Under the pieces are notes generated by a model. It did not search any database. It was given only the letters and a program-made list of their open reading frames with translations, and was not told the origin of the DNA. A stretch of DNA of 64,000 nt from NCBI GenBank assembly GCA_013397115.1, contig VWZW01000990.1:1-64000 (forward strand), read 5' to 3'. Origin of the DNA: Edolisoma coerulescens. Taxonomy: Eukaryota > Chordata > Aves > Passeriformes > Campephagidae. Within the stretch, counting starts at the first letter, position 1. Each line of letters begins with the position of its first letter. Shown in pieces: positions 51,101 through 63,364 of this stretch. The position numbers and the translations under genes are program-made.

Positions 51101-54100
51101 GGTAGTGTTGCAGAACTGAAACAAGAAGAAAGAGGATAAAATATGATATAAATTCTGCAAAGAGGGAAAGAGAAGAGTGTCACACATTAAAATGACGAGA
51201 CTGTTCTGTCTTAGATTTTATGTGATCTACTAGAATATTTTTTTAAAATGCAAATGCTGAATTTAAGCATTTCTAATGGCAAAGGTTCTCCTAATGCTCT
51301 TGGAAAGCTGTTAATTACTGCCATTCTCTATGTAATCCCTAGTTGGAAAGTGTTATGTCTCAAGATTCTTCTGCCAGGCACAGGAATCTATTTAAAATTC
51401 CTGCTTCTCACTTTCAAGTCATGGAGCTGTGATTGAACCAACCCTAAATGTTGTTTCCTTGAAGGCATAGAGAATGGGCTACTCAAACCTTCAGTAAAAA
51501 GCACGTTTTTTCTTATTTATTTGCGGGCTCCCCTGGAAAGGGCATTTTGATCAATGGTTGCATTATTTTTCCACCTATGGGTTAACACCAATAGGCAACT
51601 ATGCACCACTTCGCTGCCTCCACACCTTGATGGGACAGGCAAAACCAAAAGGAACAGTAAAAGCAAGAAAAGAGAAGGGTTGAAAACAAAAGTGTTTAGT
51701 AAGTGAGGGAGAAGTTTGGAAAAAGAGCAAAAGAAAACAAAACAATGCAAGTGATGCATAGGCATCACTCACCGTCTCCCACAGATACACCAGTGGCCAG
51801 CAAGATCTGAAGTAATAGGAGGCCAGTCTTCCTAAAATCCTCTTTCCTCTTTCATCGCCAGGCATGATGTATGTGGCATGGAATATCTCTTTACTTAGTT
51901 TGGTTCATCTGCCTGGCCATGTGCCCTCCCAACCCATTGAGAACTCCTCAACTCACTGTGGGGGCAGAGTGAGACACAGAGAAGGTCCTGATGCTGCGCA
52001 AATACTGCTCAGCAACAGCTAAAATGTCAGTGTGTGGTCATGGTTGCTTTGGCCACAAATCTAAAACATGTCACTATATGAGCTGCTGTGAAAAAGTTAA
52101 CCCTGTCCAAGCTAGGTCTGTATCTCTACATATGATCTCACCAAAGAAAAGAGGTTTTTCAATTCACAGCAATTCAGGTTATTTGATTCCAGCGAAACCT
52201 CCATTGCCAACTGCTTAACAGACTTTCTAGTCTTTGAAAACTCTATCAATATTGATAAAATATTGACAAAAATTAAAGGGGCACTGTGGAAGATTGTGTT
52301 AGAAAAAATATCTTTGCTGACAGTCATCTTACAGTTGAATTTTAAATTGTTTTTAAATCCATTTGTAGTACACTCTGCTGTCTTGCATCAGCCTAGGTTT
52401 TTACTTCAAAATAATCTCAAACACCAAGGACTCAAATTCAGCATTACAGAATCTCTGACTGAAACCCCCCGTCTTTAGGAGATATTTTAAAAATCTATTA
52501 AAATAGAAGCTGTTTTGCAAAAGGTCAAATGGTATAGAAATGTCAGCTTTATTGTAATAATTTTTCCTTCTGTCACGCATGCAAACAGTTTTTTTAATTC
52601 ACGTGACGTATCTATGACGACCTGCAAAGAGCAAAGGTGACATTTCTGTTGTAGGTTCTGCATCCATAACTGGCTATCAGGATTTTGGGCACAGAATGTC
52701 AGCTGCCAATGAGAATCTCCTCTGGACTTTTCTGTTTGCTGCTCCATTTTGCCATGCATATCCTTTTCCAGCTCTATCCTTCATTATCAAGCCATTACAA
52801 ACTACTTAAAATAGCAAACACCCAGACAAACCAAAGTCACAAGGGTTCTGGCCCTATGGTCTGCACCACCAAACAGATTAATTTCATCCTTATTCAGGGT
52901 TTCTTATAGAAAACAGAGTTCAAGCCAGTATCAGAGAGCAGTAGAACTGAAATACAGCGCCGAAGTGAGTATAGAGTTCACCAAACATTAGGCAAAATTT
53001 TTTCTTAAACCAGTAATACTATAAAAACAGTATGGCTTTAAAACATTGTGTTATACCTGGAAGATGTTCCCAAAGCTGTGACTAATGCTTGGATTAAGCC
53101 TCCAATAAATACCCATGGGTTCTTACGAGTGATCACGAAGTAGAGAAGAGGTAGGACAATGACAGCATGAATTAGCAAACCAATGATAACTGTTACAGTG
53201 TACATGGCAAGCTGACCACCGATCACACCCATATCTTCCATCTCAACAATTTTTCCAGCAATCAAGAAAAGAATTCCAAGTGGAGCATACCTGCAAATAA
53301 GAAATCAAAATAGCACTAAAAAACAAAGTAGAGACTCTGTCCTCCATCCGCACTGCTTGTGTTTATATGTGTAAATACAGAATTTCACTGTTGGGATGCT
53401 CCTACTCGGGAGCAGTTCAAGAACTTATCAACTCCAAAGAGCTCAACCTGGATTAAGCCACAGCAGTGAATGTTTCTGGTGGGATTCAATGGATTAAACA
53501 TCTGGTAAGGATTTCAAGATGTATAGCATGCCTTTTGGACAGGTATGAAATGAATTCATTCTCCTTGGAATTCAAGTGTAATTTAAAAGTTATTTTAGCC
53601 AATTCTGTTCTAATTCTGCCTATGTGAATGAAGGGTCAACCAATATATGTGTAGACTGCCAAGCACCCAGTTCTATTCCAGGGGTGTTTCCCACGCTGTT
53701 GGGGAAGGAACCTACATAGAAGTCTGATAACTTCTGAAGATTTCAAGTGGCTTCTGATGCCCAAGATTTTTAGCTTCTTATATTTTTCATATATTTGTAG
53801 CTTTGTAGATTGCTAAAGCGTGGCTGTAGCTTCTTGTTATTTTACCTGTCTTTCTTCCCTACATTTAAGAAGCTAACCTTATAAAAGCACTCTTAAATAT
53901 TGTTTAGTCTAATTCCAAGAAGACAACCAACTAATAGGACGTTCTGTTTTCCAACCAGAATTGGACCAACACAACAAAAGTGGGGCAAAAGAAACCTCTG
54001 GACTTCTTTCAGTGGGGCAGGACCCCAGGAGTTATTACCTAACCAGGTAACCTTTTAATTGGACAGTGTATGATAGGTATACTGATCGACTAACCTTATG

Positions 54101-57100
54101 AAAATTTATAAAATTAGTATACCACGTTTGATTTTCACCATATTGTGTACCTGAAAAGTTTCAAGTAAAGGTTTGTTTTTATATTCACTCTAATGTCATC
54201 GGGAAGATCTAGTCTACTTTCCAGGCATCACTTCTGGCTGTGTTACATTTCATCCAGTGGGGCAGTGAACAAATATATTCATCAACATGAAGAAATCTGC
54301 ATGACAAAGGTTGACTGCATTGCGGGACAGCAGCACAGGTGGGATGAACTGGTTTTTCCTACCAGGAAGCACAGCTAGAGGTGAAAAAAGAGCTGGTACT
54401 GAGCGTAAAACTTGAGCATAATTCTGTTGTAGCACTACTTTAGATACAGCCTTATTACTATACATGTTCACTTGTCTTCTCACAGTAAGATACCAAAGAA
54501 CAGAATCTATCCACTCTATGTCAGCACCTCTTTACACCATCAAGTCCATGTGGAAATTTATCTGAATCCTCTGCTTTATCATTTTAAGCATGCTTGTGAA
54601 GGAGAAAAGGTTTTAGTTATTGGAGCAAATACACTCATATTTGGTTTCATATCTAGTATGGCAGTTCATGTGTGTGCTCCTGGATAGACTCTTGGAGTTG
54701 ATTTGGGGTTTTTTTTGTAGTAAAGAAGGCAACAAGACATAATTTCTTTCCATAATTAACCTTCTACCTGGAGAATAACGAAAGGAATTTTGAAAAGATT
54801 TCATACCTTGAGGGAAAAGGTATTTCTTTTATTTACCTAATGAACACAGTAAAGAAATCAGGGAAATTATGTGTATGTGTGAGCAGTGCAGCTACAATGC
54901 AAGGACATACGGATACACCCCATAACTACAAGAACCAGTTGTGTTGGAAAATTATGATAACAAGGTCTTGCTGTGTAGAAATAAGATTATGGGAGAGGTT
55001 TGTCGGCTCCCTTTAATGAATTCAGATTAGGATGTAAGGAAACTTCAACAGCTTACTGCTGTGATCACTATCTTTGCGAAGACATGGAATGGCTCTGTAA
55101 AAGGGTAGAAACATCTGCCATAGACCCTGATTTTCCTCGTGTCAAAAGTGAAACCCACTGAAAGAGTTGGTGTGTTTGGGCAAATTATTGTCACAGAGAG
55201 CTACAGCTCTCAAGTTCACTCATGAAAAAAGCCACAAGGTAGATACAACCTTATTGTCTGACTTTCTGCCAAACAGACTCTTGCTGCCCAGTGCCGGACT
55301 GTGACGAAAAAATATTGTTAGTAGCTTAAAAAGGGATTTATCGAAGAGGCACTTACCACATGATTAGAGCTACCAATCTCATGATAGCCTCATTAAGGCT
55401 ATCAAAGAAGTCTTTCAATGCCTGACCTTGCTCCCTCATGCTCCCAATCACCAGGCCAAAGCTGATTGAGAACACAACCAAGCCAAGGGCATTCACTCCG
55501 TTCACAGAACCTGGAACAGGAACTATTTCCTCTCTCATTTGGGTGAGAGCTTCCATTGCTTCTGACACGTTGCTGATTATGGAAGCCACCGTGGATGTGT
55601 CATTGGGTGGAATAGCTACTTTAAACTTTCTCTTTTCATAATTGGTTTTGAACTGTTAAAACAAAAATAAAAGAAAGATAGAAATTCAGTGGATCATAGC
55701 AAACAAAGGTTAAAATCACAAATTAAACAGTTATTTACTATTGTAGGACATTTCAATTTTTTGCTTAATATTTCTAGGTAAAATGTTTTATGAAGAAAAC
55801 TTGGCTTTCCTGAAAGCAACAAAAATTCATATTAAATTCAAAAGGTAAATGTTCAGCTTTAGCTTCTAGAAATCATTTTCCCATAAATAGGCCAAAGTCA
55901 AAGATGCAGATTTGTCATACTCCTGTGTTTTGTAACAAAACTATCGATTCTTAGTTTGCATTTTATACAAATTGCTGTTTTTCCCAACAACAAAATTCCA
56001 ATCTTTTATAGTCTTTTTTGGCTGGTGAAAATATTTTCTTGGAGTTTCTTCATTTCTTCATCTTTTTGTATTAAAAAGAATTAAACTGAAGCTAATTTAA
56101 ATATATCATAACTCTTTTTTCCTCTGTTATGGCAAAGTCATTAATTTACTCTGCAGTACAAGTTGCCATACGTCTTAATTAAGGAAAGGATTGTACTTTA
56201 AATGGTTCTATTATGGAACAGACAGATCAATTTCTAAATGTCAATATGGTCCTAATTGTGTGCTTTGAAAACCAGTCTTTCACCTCCTAACGTTTTTCCA
56301 CAGAGAAATTTACATCCTGAATATTTCTGTCTGGGCTCAAAAAGCCCTGCAGCTCTGTCCTGGTTAAACTCTGTTGAACACAAGGCATACTAAATATCAC
56401 TAGTATAATATTTCTTATGTGTCTCAGGATGCTAATTAGTCCATTAAAGCAGCAGAATACTGGTGTCAAGGTTATTCAGCAAATTTGGATTTTTATTCTT
56501 TTGGAGCAAGAAAAGAAAACTATGTCCAAAGGTTTTAGTATCATTACTGATATCTGGACACTGCTGAACACTTCAGAAGTACTTGAGTGAAATGAAGTAA
56601 TTATGACCAAGATGGGAAACCTGAGTATCATCAGCTTTCAACACTAGCCTGATTTAATGTTACTTTCTGCACCTGAATAGTTTTATGCACTCCTTCCAAC
56701 ATATTTGAGGTATCCCTCTAAAGGCTCCAAGTCTTTTGGAATGTCAAATAAAATATGCTACAGGACATTTATGGAAGGTTTCTGAATAATATGTAGCAGA
56801 ACAAATCTACATGAAGGTCAGATACTCCTTGAGTCTTGAATAAAATTTGTTGAAATCTTTTATGATTTGGGCTGTACAGAAGTAGGCTGAGAGCTCTATG
56901 AGCAGTTGGCTGACATGGAAAAGCCCAGTTCCACTGCTTCACCAACTCACATCCAACCTGTGATAATTCGTTTTTGATCTCTTAGTGAGACAATTCTACT
57001 TTTTATAGGGGCAGAAATCTTACCAAGCAAAAATTCACCATTTTTTGGGTAAAGCCTGCGGAGGTGAATCAGCTCGCACTGACTGATGAATGTCAGAGAG

Positions 57101-60100
57101 AGAAGAGACTAGAATGCCACAACCAGGGAAGGAGGGATGGGGTTTTCTCTTTAAGTAACAGAGTGGTATTAGAGTGTAAATGGAAATGTAATGTAGGTGC
57201 TCATTAAAGAGATTTTTATTCTGTCTTGTCAGGAATGTTGAAATATTGTCTAACACTTTACATCAAACACTCGTTTTCCTTTTCCTTTTCCTTTTCCTTC
57301 TCCTTTTCCTTTTCCTTGTCCTTTTCCTTTCCCTTTCCCTTTCCCTTTCACTTTCCCTGTCTGCAGGTATCGTGATTGTGTTACACTTATATTTTATTGC
57401 TGGTTTTACTTGCTTAGGTGCAAGTTCCTTAATGCAAATGTCTGAAGGATGTAAGTATGCTGCACTTGCAGGCACACAGATTAGATGAAAGTAGAAAAGC
57501 AAGCTGTTTAATGAGTTCTAGAACAATGAGGTCTAGAATTAGAGCCTAATTTCTTATGAAATTTTCTGTTCAGTTCCCACTTTCCCTAGCACATCACAAC
57601 TTATTTGGTTCTGACTCTCCTCCCTTACTGTCAAGCCCTTCTCTCATTCCTACCTACTGGGTCTAAAGCACGTGTGGTACAGCTGTTTGACGGGGTTGGA
57701 TGTGTGCTGCCTGCCTGCTGGAACAGGCCATGAGCTAAGTCATAAACCACTTTTCCATCAGTGGCAGCATGGTCTTTATTTGTCTGAGACTTGCCCCCCT
57801 CATGTCAAATTAGGTCAGAGCTGCCCATGGCGCCAAAAAATTATGATGGGGGACTGAGAAGTTGTTGGGATCTATTCGGGAAAAAGCTCAATAACACAAA
57901 GACTCTTGCCTTCAAAAACGGGTGTTAGAAAGAATTTGAGGTGGTAATAAGAATATGCCTTCATTTTGTGTCCATTCTGGAATTTTGTTGCAGCAGGAAC
58001 ATGCTTTTAATTCTTTATTAGTTAAGTCTCTTTAGGGATATAATATGGATTTTAGGAACTCACTCAGCAAAGTCCTTTTCCACTTTGTCTACTAGACTGG
58101 GCCACAGAGATGTAGGTCTCACCTGATGGCTCATCTTGTTCATCAGACTTAAGTATTCAGAAATATTACTAGGGAGAAGAGTCTTTCAGGAACCCCTTCC
58201 AGAGCAGTGGAGAAACATCTTATTTAGAGTGAGATTCAAAATGATAATCTAAGCAATGGAAAGCAGAGCAACTTTATTTGCTCTGGAATATTTACTTGAG
58301 ATGCTCTTTTTTCATTATAGCTGACTGAGCCCCAGGAGATCCCTGTGGATATGCCTTCTGTGGATCTGTCTTATGCCTGAAGCTGTCTGTCAAAAGTAAT
58401 GAGAATTTTCCCGGTGAAGCAATAGAAATCAAGGAAAACCAGATACAGGAAACACAAGGGATGTATCTACTGAGAAAAACAGTGCAGGGTGTAGGTTGAG
58501 CTTTATTCTTAGTACTGCTTTTTCAAATGACATTAAAGGCAAAACACCACACACATTTTTTGTGTGTGAAATGGTGAAAAAGCCAACTGCTTATAGGAAG
58601 TGACTGGATGAAGTACCACCTTCAAGATATTAGAAAGTGTTTTGAAATAGATGAGTTAATAGCAGTGTTGATTATTACTGCTCTGCAGAGTAACTGGTGG
58701 CAAGAGATAGTTTTTTGAGTTTTTATGACATTCCTATTTTCAGCAGATCTCTATCTCAGTGACAATCAGAGTTAGCAGCTTTTAATGTAGCTCAAACTGA
58801 CAGTTTAATATCACATTGTGATTCGGCTGATTCTTGTTCCTTTGCAGCTTTCAGAAACAGGAGAAATTAGACAAAATAAAACAGCTCATTGTAGGCTTAA
58901 GGGTCTCAGAAGAGAGACCAGAGGTCCGTTCACTGATAGTATGCGATGGGCTAGGCAACATCCCTGAAGTCCTGTCATATCTGAGGATACTTGGTGCATT
59001 ATGTCTCCAGGAAGAGGTATTTTTGCCTGGTAAGATATTAGATGCAAAATACTCATAATTTTTCCTTAATTTCATGTATAGAGAACAATTGAGGAGCAAG
59101 ATAAGTGTTATTTGAATGTGTTAATTTGAACAGCTTTCTATGAAATATCGTATCTACAAGTAAAATGCAAAAATAATGTATTTCTGGACTTTTTTTACAA
59201 GACATGGTGTTAATGAACAACTGGAAAATTAATTTTAATTAACTTAGCACACTATGAAATAGAAAATATAGTTGTATTGAATATTGCAATGAATCTGTTG
59301 TTTACACTTTGATTATTATTTTCTTTTTATTAGTGATACAAGATACCCACAGTCATTTGACTTGGATCTATTGAAGAACTTTTAAGGAAGCAACATTATA
59401 ACCTGGCACCAGCACATTCTGGTGGTTTAACTTGCAGAAATGGTAATTGCAAAGGTAACTATTCTGAAAATTCATAACTCACTGTCATAATTTACTCTGA
59501 GATAGTGTAATTAGTACTGTCTTTGCTAAGTCTGTATGATGATGCTGCATTTAGAGAATACTGATTTTAAAAGCAACAAGTTTGCTTAAATGCAACCCTA
59601 AAAAATTAAAAGAAATGAAGACAGAGATATTCCATCTTCTTAATTGTATTTTTCTTTGTTTTCCGTATGGATATGTGTGAAAGCATTCTAAATTTTCTGC
59701 GTAAGAGCTGACAACACAAGTCATAGTATGTATTAACTAGCCCAAATCATCATGAGGAATAGACACTATATATTGGTAGTATTCATTTCTGGATGTATGA
59801 TTAACACTTTAAATTCCCTTGATAATGACTAGTTCAGGAAAGAATATGTAGTTAGAAATACCTCAGAAGAAATGTAGTTACCAGATGCAGTTCTTTAAGC
59901 TTCAGCTGGCATCAAATTCTACCTATTCACACCAGAATGACCCTCCCCAAATTTTTAGATTGACTCTGTTTCTTTTGATTTCACAAGTTTGCTCTTGTTT
60001 CTTCTGCCCTTTGATAGACCCCCAGAGCACAGCATGAAGAACAAGCAGCTAAGAAGCAGTATCTGCTTAATAAGCAGACTGTTCACTACTGCTCAGCCCC

Positions 60101-63100
60101 AGGCTAGACAGCATTTTTTAATTTAACAAAGAAAGAAAAATGAAGAGATAGTGGCCAGAGCTGAAAGATAAACTCAAAGACTTTTTTAGGTGTCCCTAAA
60201 CTCAGGGCGAATGCAGGGGCATAGAGAAAATTTTGAACAAAGTAATCTAATTTTAGGTAAGTGTGGAATATCTAGCTGCAGTCAACCTATTCAGATTCTC
60301 TTGTTACTCATAAAAATCACAAAAACCTCATATTATCTGTGCATAGTGAAGGTCACGCGGAAATATGACCACGTGTCATATGGAAATAACCAGCATCAGA
60401 AAACATGTTATTTAGATTAATGACCTGCTGTTTAAGAATGAGCCTGAGAAGGCTGAGGTACTCAATGAGTTCTTTATCTCAGTCTTCATTGCCTGGCAGT
60501 CAGGCTTTCCATCTTTCAAGTCCCTGAATCTCCAGGTGGAATTTGGAGAAGCAAAGTCCCTCTCGCTGTAAGCAAAGGTTTGGAATCACCTCATGAAACT
60601 GAGTGGAGGTCTATGGGACATGACAAAATGCATCCCAGGGTCCTGAGGAAAGCAAACCACTCTTCACCATACTTGAAAATTCATGTCAGTCAAGTATGAA
60701 GAGGAAAAAATCTATCAGGAAAGAAAACGTGCAAAGAAGGAGGATGAGGAGAAGTAAAACAAGGGGGAGGCAGCTTTGCCTCACAGTCTTGTTGGAAAGA
60801 AACAGGAGAGGGAATCCAAAGGACCAAACAAGTGAAAGAGGAACAGTAGAAAATGTAGGAAGATATTTCCTGGATAGATCCTAAGGTTCCAGTCTTCCTT
60901 CAGGACTCTTCATCTCCCAGCAGCAATCCTATAAAAACTTTCCCAACTCCACCTAAAAGCCCTTCCACTTTGGTTATGCTCCTCACACAGTTCCATTTCT
61001 TTTCCCACCTTCCAGTGGGTTCCAATACAAACTAGGAAAGAAACCTGCCTACGGATGCTGTAAGACAGAATGTGCACATCTGATCTATCCAAAGATGTGA
61101 TTTAAATGTGCAGTGCATATTCCAGTGATTATTTTCGGGTGTGTAAAGCTATGGGTCAGTATTACACTGTTGAGTGGGGACAGCTACGGGTAGTGGTGTG
61201 TTTTGTGTTTGGGCCATCAAGCACAGTGTTACAGAAGCAGATTTGTGCCAGATGGATTATTCTTGTTCATAAATCTTCTGAGAAACATATGAAAGAATGG
61301 AAGGAACTTTCTTTTTGAAAAGAAAGTTTTGGGGTCAGATGCACAAAATCATCTGGAGACCTATGAATATTACACATACTTGTAAGCTAAGATCTTAGTT
61401 TAGTGAATCTATTACAACAAAATAACTTTTATGTAAAAGTCTAGGGTTTGGTACCAAGTTCAAAAAGTGATAGTATGATAAATTTAGAATCCTGGTACTT
61501 CACTAGTCCTGGTACTTACAGTTGCTGCTGAAAGTCAGTAAAAACTTTAACTAAATACGTCCTGGTTTTTTGAATTGTTTTTTAGAAACTGCCTTAAGCT
61601 GTAAAGCACATGAGAAATATGATATACTTAATGTTAACAGAATCTATGGGACATCTTTAATTAAGAACATGGGTTTAGAACTGCTAGTCACTGAGCCAAG
61701 TTTCCTGTTGCAGTGGAATACTTTATCAAAAGAATTTTTAAACTGTATTGGAAAACTGCTGAAGTGTTCCTATAACTCCTAAATGAAGATGCTTCCAGGA
61801 ATTCAACTTTAAATAATGTAGGGTTACAAACATTACTAATTTCCAGTTTGAATTCAGTAATAGTGATGTCCATTTCTATTTGTATGTTTTTGTCTTATTT
61901 AGCTCTGTACAAAATATATTTCAGAAACCTTTGTGGTTTTTCTAATTCGTTTGTTTTATGTATTTTTAATTTTTGTTTATTATGAAGTCTTTACTTTCTC
62001 CTTTAAAGCATTTGTATCCTTCACTGTAACTGAGATCAAACTAATGGTTTGTTATCTGCTTAAATAATTTCCCAAATGTTTTTGAAAGTGCAATCTGGAA
62101 GACACTTTGATTGCTTTCAAGAGCTCTAGATGGTAACTTCCAAATTTGAGAGATTTATGAAAAATACTTGCTGCTGCATCTGTAACTTTATGCCCTAATT
62201 ATTTCATTATTTTGAGATAAAGATCATATAATTCCTTTACTTTATTACATTAAATTCTTTGAATTTATTTCTACTTTCGATGTAGACTTTTTAATTTCTA
62301 TACTGCTTTTCTGGATCCCTGTACTGAGTTCATCAACATCCTTGCTGAAGACAGAGGCATGGCATTTGTTAGTCTTGGACCTGGGTCTAGTTTACTTTTT
62401 AATCTTTAATCTAGAAATCTTTAATGCAGGAAGTCACTCCTTTTTATTGGTTTCTGTTTATATAACTAAAGATAATGTTATGATTTCTTTTCAATTTTTC
62501 TGCAAGATGTAACTCAGCTGGACTTTGAAAAGTTTATACTTTATGCTCTTACTTCTTGACCTCCACATTTCAGCTTTTTTTATTGCTACAGCAGTAACTG
62601 GTAAATAATATCGGTTCAAGATTGTCTGTGAGGTCAATATGAAGCAATTAGATTATGGAAACACACATTCTAGGTTTCACTGAATCTACAATGTCATCCT
62701 TTTAAAAAAAAGAATGTAACTGGTTATTATCATTTTCTCCATAGGACAGCTAAGGTTAAGACCAAGCTAAAAATAGAGGATTTTGAGAAGCAATGTCAAA
62801 AAAAGCACTCCTATGGACTTCTACTGTGGATGACAGGAAGGTCTTAATTTGCTTGTTTTGTTAATGTCCACAAAATATTTTCTTCTGTTTCGAACCTATG
62901 CATGTTTGTCACATGACATTCTTGAAAGTCCTCCAGTCTTTGCACAGATGGAGAATAACTCAGTAGCTCCCAGTTTAACATAACACTGTTTTAGAAAAGC
63001 AAATCCTGAGCTCACTTTAATGAACCTTGCTTATGAACTTACGAATTTGACATTTTGAAAAAAATGATTTTTTGATTTGCCAAGCTGTGTGGGTTTTCCT

Positions 63101-63364
63101 CACTTCTCATAGCAAATATTGTTGCCTCAATATGATAGAAAACAAAGCATAGATTTGGTTGGTTTAATTCAGGAGTTTTTGTGACAGCTGGCAGCATATG
63201 TAAGTTATGTTTCTGCTGTAAATACAAGAATGTGGTATTCCTAAGGCAAATGGGGTTACATTTAATTTCTTACTTCTTCATGTTTTATTTGGAAATAATA
63301 AAAAAAAAAAAATGCTTTTACCTGTTTAAAGCAAGCTTCTACCAGATTTGGAGGGAACATATTT
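47948..63364 (-). CDS. SLC1A3: SLC1A3 (EAAT1/GLAST) glutamate/aspartate transporter, 3' part, exons 5-10
   Basis: Coding exons on the minus strand: 63364-63322, 55652-55357, 53290-53057, 51115-50921, 49511-49377, 48152-47948 (43+296+234+195+135+205 nt). All join in frame through GT/AG borders and give ~368 residues, about residues 175-542 of the 542-residue human protein; the N-terminus lies outside the window. SLC1A3 is the astroglial plasma-membrane carrier that clears synaptic glutamate by Na+/H+-coupled, K+-countertransport uptake. Visible in order: extracellular loop with two N-glycosylation sequons (NDT, NVS), TM5, TM6, HP1 with the serine-rich TSSSSATLP tip, TM7 with NMDGT, HP2 with SIGAAG, TM8 with DWFLDRLRTTTNVLGD (family knowledge: human D476, R479 and N483 bind substrate or Na+), and the C-terminal PDZ ligand ETKM. 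That tail separates it from SLC1A1, SLC1A2 and SLC1A6. There are no frame breaks or missing key residues. A functional gene is near certain. Confidence 0.97.
48153..49376 (-). other. SLC1A3: SLC1A3 intron 9
   Basis: 1.22-kb intron, GTAAGT donor, TTTTCCTTAG acceptor. Nothing further recognised. Confidence 0.93.
49377..49511 (-). CDS. SLC1A3: SLC1A3 exon 9 (135 nt): HP2 and start of TM8
   Basis: Encodes the HP2 re-entrant loop (ITATAASIGAAGIPQAG) and the helix up to AVDWFL, with acceptor CTTTGCACAG and donor TT|GTAAGT. Its 135 nt are divisible by three and both ends are phase 2, so skipping it keeps the frame. In mammals this exon is skipped in the known EAAT1ex9skip isoform, which lacks the extracellular gate. 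The bird exon keeps the same size and phase. Confidence 0.97.
49512..50920 (-). other. SLC1A3: SLC1A3 intron 8
   Basis: 1.41-kb intron, GTATGG donor, TTTGCACAG acceptor. The weaker pyrimidine tract before exon 9 is compatible with exon skipping. Confidence 0.93.
50921..51115 (-). CDS. SLC1A3: SLC1A3 exon 8 (195 nt): HP1 end, TM7 with NMDGT
   Basis: Completes the HP1 serine run (SSATLP), then FKCLEE, DKRVTRFVLPVGA and the NMDGT substrate/Na+-binding motif of TM7, and ends in NFGQIITI plus AG|GTATGG. The acceptor is TTCTTCTTGTTTCAG. Symmetric phase 2. An ideal match to EAAT1: the only obvious changes from human are conservative (I to V before the first TF, NFD for NFE). Confidence 0.97.
51116..53056 (-). 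other. SLC1A3: SLC1A3 intron 7
   Basis: 1.94-kb intron, GTATAA donor, TTGTTTCAG acceptor. Nothing further recognised. Confidence 0.93.
53057..53290 (-). CDS. SLC1A3: SLC1A3 exon 7 (234 nt): TM6 and start of HP1
   Basis: Begins with the last base of the split Trp codon and reads YAPLGILFLIAGKIVEMED. It continues through a long hydrophobic helix (MYTVTVIIGLLIHAVIVLPL) to RKNPWVFIGGLIQAL and ends in the HP1 tip TSS, with donor AG|GTATAA. The acceptor is TTATTTGCAG. It is symmetric (phase 2 at both ends). PLG replaces the human PVG. Confidence 0.96.
53291..55356 (-). other. SLC1A3: SLC1A3 intron 6
   Basis: 2.07-kb intron with GTAAGT donor and TTTGCAG acceptor. I see no repeat or coding signal inside. 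Confidence 0.93.
55357..55652 (-). CDS. SLC1A3: SLC1A3 exon 6 (296 nt): extracellular loop and TM5 region
   Basis: Starts FKTNYEKRKFKVAIPPNDT after a pyrimidine-rich acceptor (TTGTTTTAACAG) and ends in ATG TG|GTAAGT inside a tryptophan codon. It carries the variable extracellular loop (two sequons) and then the conserved VPVPGSVNGVNALGLVVFS helix and the amphipathic DFFDSLNEAIMRLVA segment. The loop differs from human, while the helix is nearly identical. That pattern, variable loop and conserved core, is expected in this family. Confidence 0.96.
57273..57358 (+). repeat. Homopyrimidine tract, (TTTTCC)n grading to (TTTCCC)n
   Basis: About 86 nt almost free of purines, with units TTTTCC changing to TTTCCC half-way. 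It lies in SLC1A3 intron 5. The other strand is a GA-rich purine run. Open frames across it are artefacts of the repeat. Confidence 0.95.
60425..60660 (+). mobile_element. CR1 LINE internal (ORF2) fragment, sense
   Basis: GAAGGCTGAGGTACTCAATG, TCTTTATCTCAGTCTTCATT and GACAAAATGCATCCCAGGGT CCTGAGG match the endonuclease/reverse-transcriptase linker of CR1, where consensus text reads ATGCACCCACGGGTGCTGAGG. It is internal rather than 3', sits in SLC1A3 intron 5, and its frame is broken. Confidence 0.75.
63322..63364 (-). CDS. SLC1A3: SLC1A3 exon 5 (43 nt)
   Basis: A very short exon encoding NMFPPNLVEACFKQ, preceded by the last base of an arginine codon whose first two bases must come from exon 4. 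The acceptor ends TTTCTCTTTCACAG and the donor is CAG|GTAAAA. The residues match the end of the segment before the large extracellular loop in mammalian EAAT1. The exon ends in phase 0, which fits the phase-0 start of the next exon 7.7 kb away. At this size it is easily missed by ORF-based annotation. Confidence 0.95.

Larger units (their letters stand above)
55653..63321 (-). other. SLC1A3: SLC1A3 intron 5 (7.7 kb)
   Basis: Large intron between the 43-nt exon 5 and exon 6, with GTAAAA donor and TTTTAACAG acceptor. It holds a homopyrimidine tract (57273-57358) and a CR1 reverse-transcriptase fragment (60425-60660). No other coding exon was recognised on either strand. Confidence 0.92.

Noticed and set aside
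57246..57502. Open frames on both strands over the pyrimidine tract
   Set aside because: They are translations of a simple repeat (Leu/Phe runs and Arg/Lys/Glu runs), not genes.
58834..59058. Plus-strand open frame in SLC1A3 intron 5
   Set aside because: The minus strand carries an equally long frame. No donor or domain. Intronic noise.
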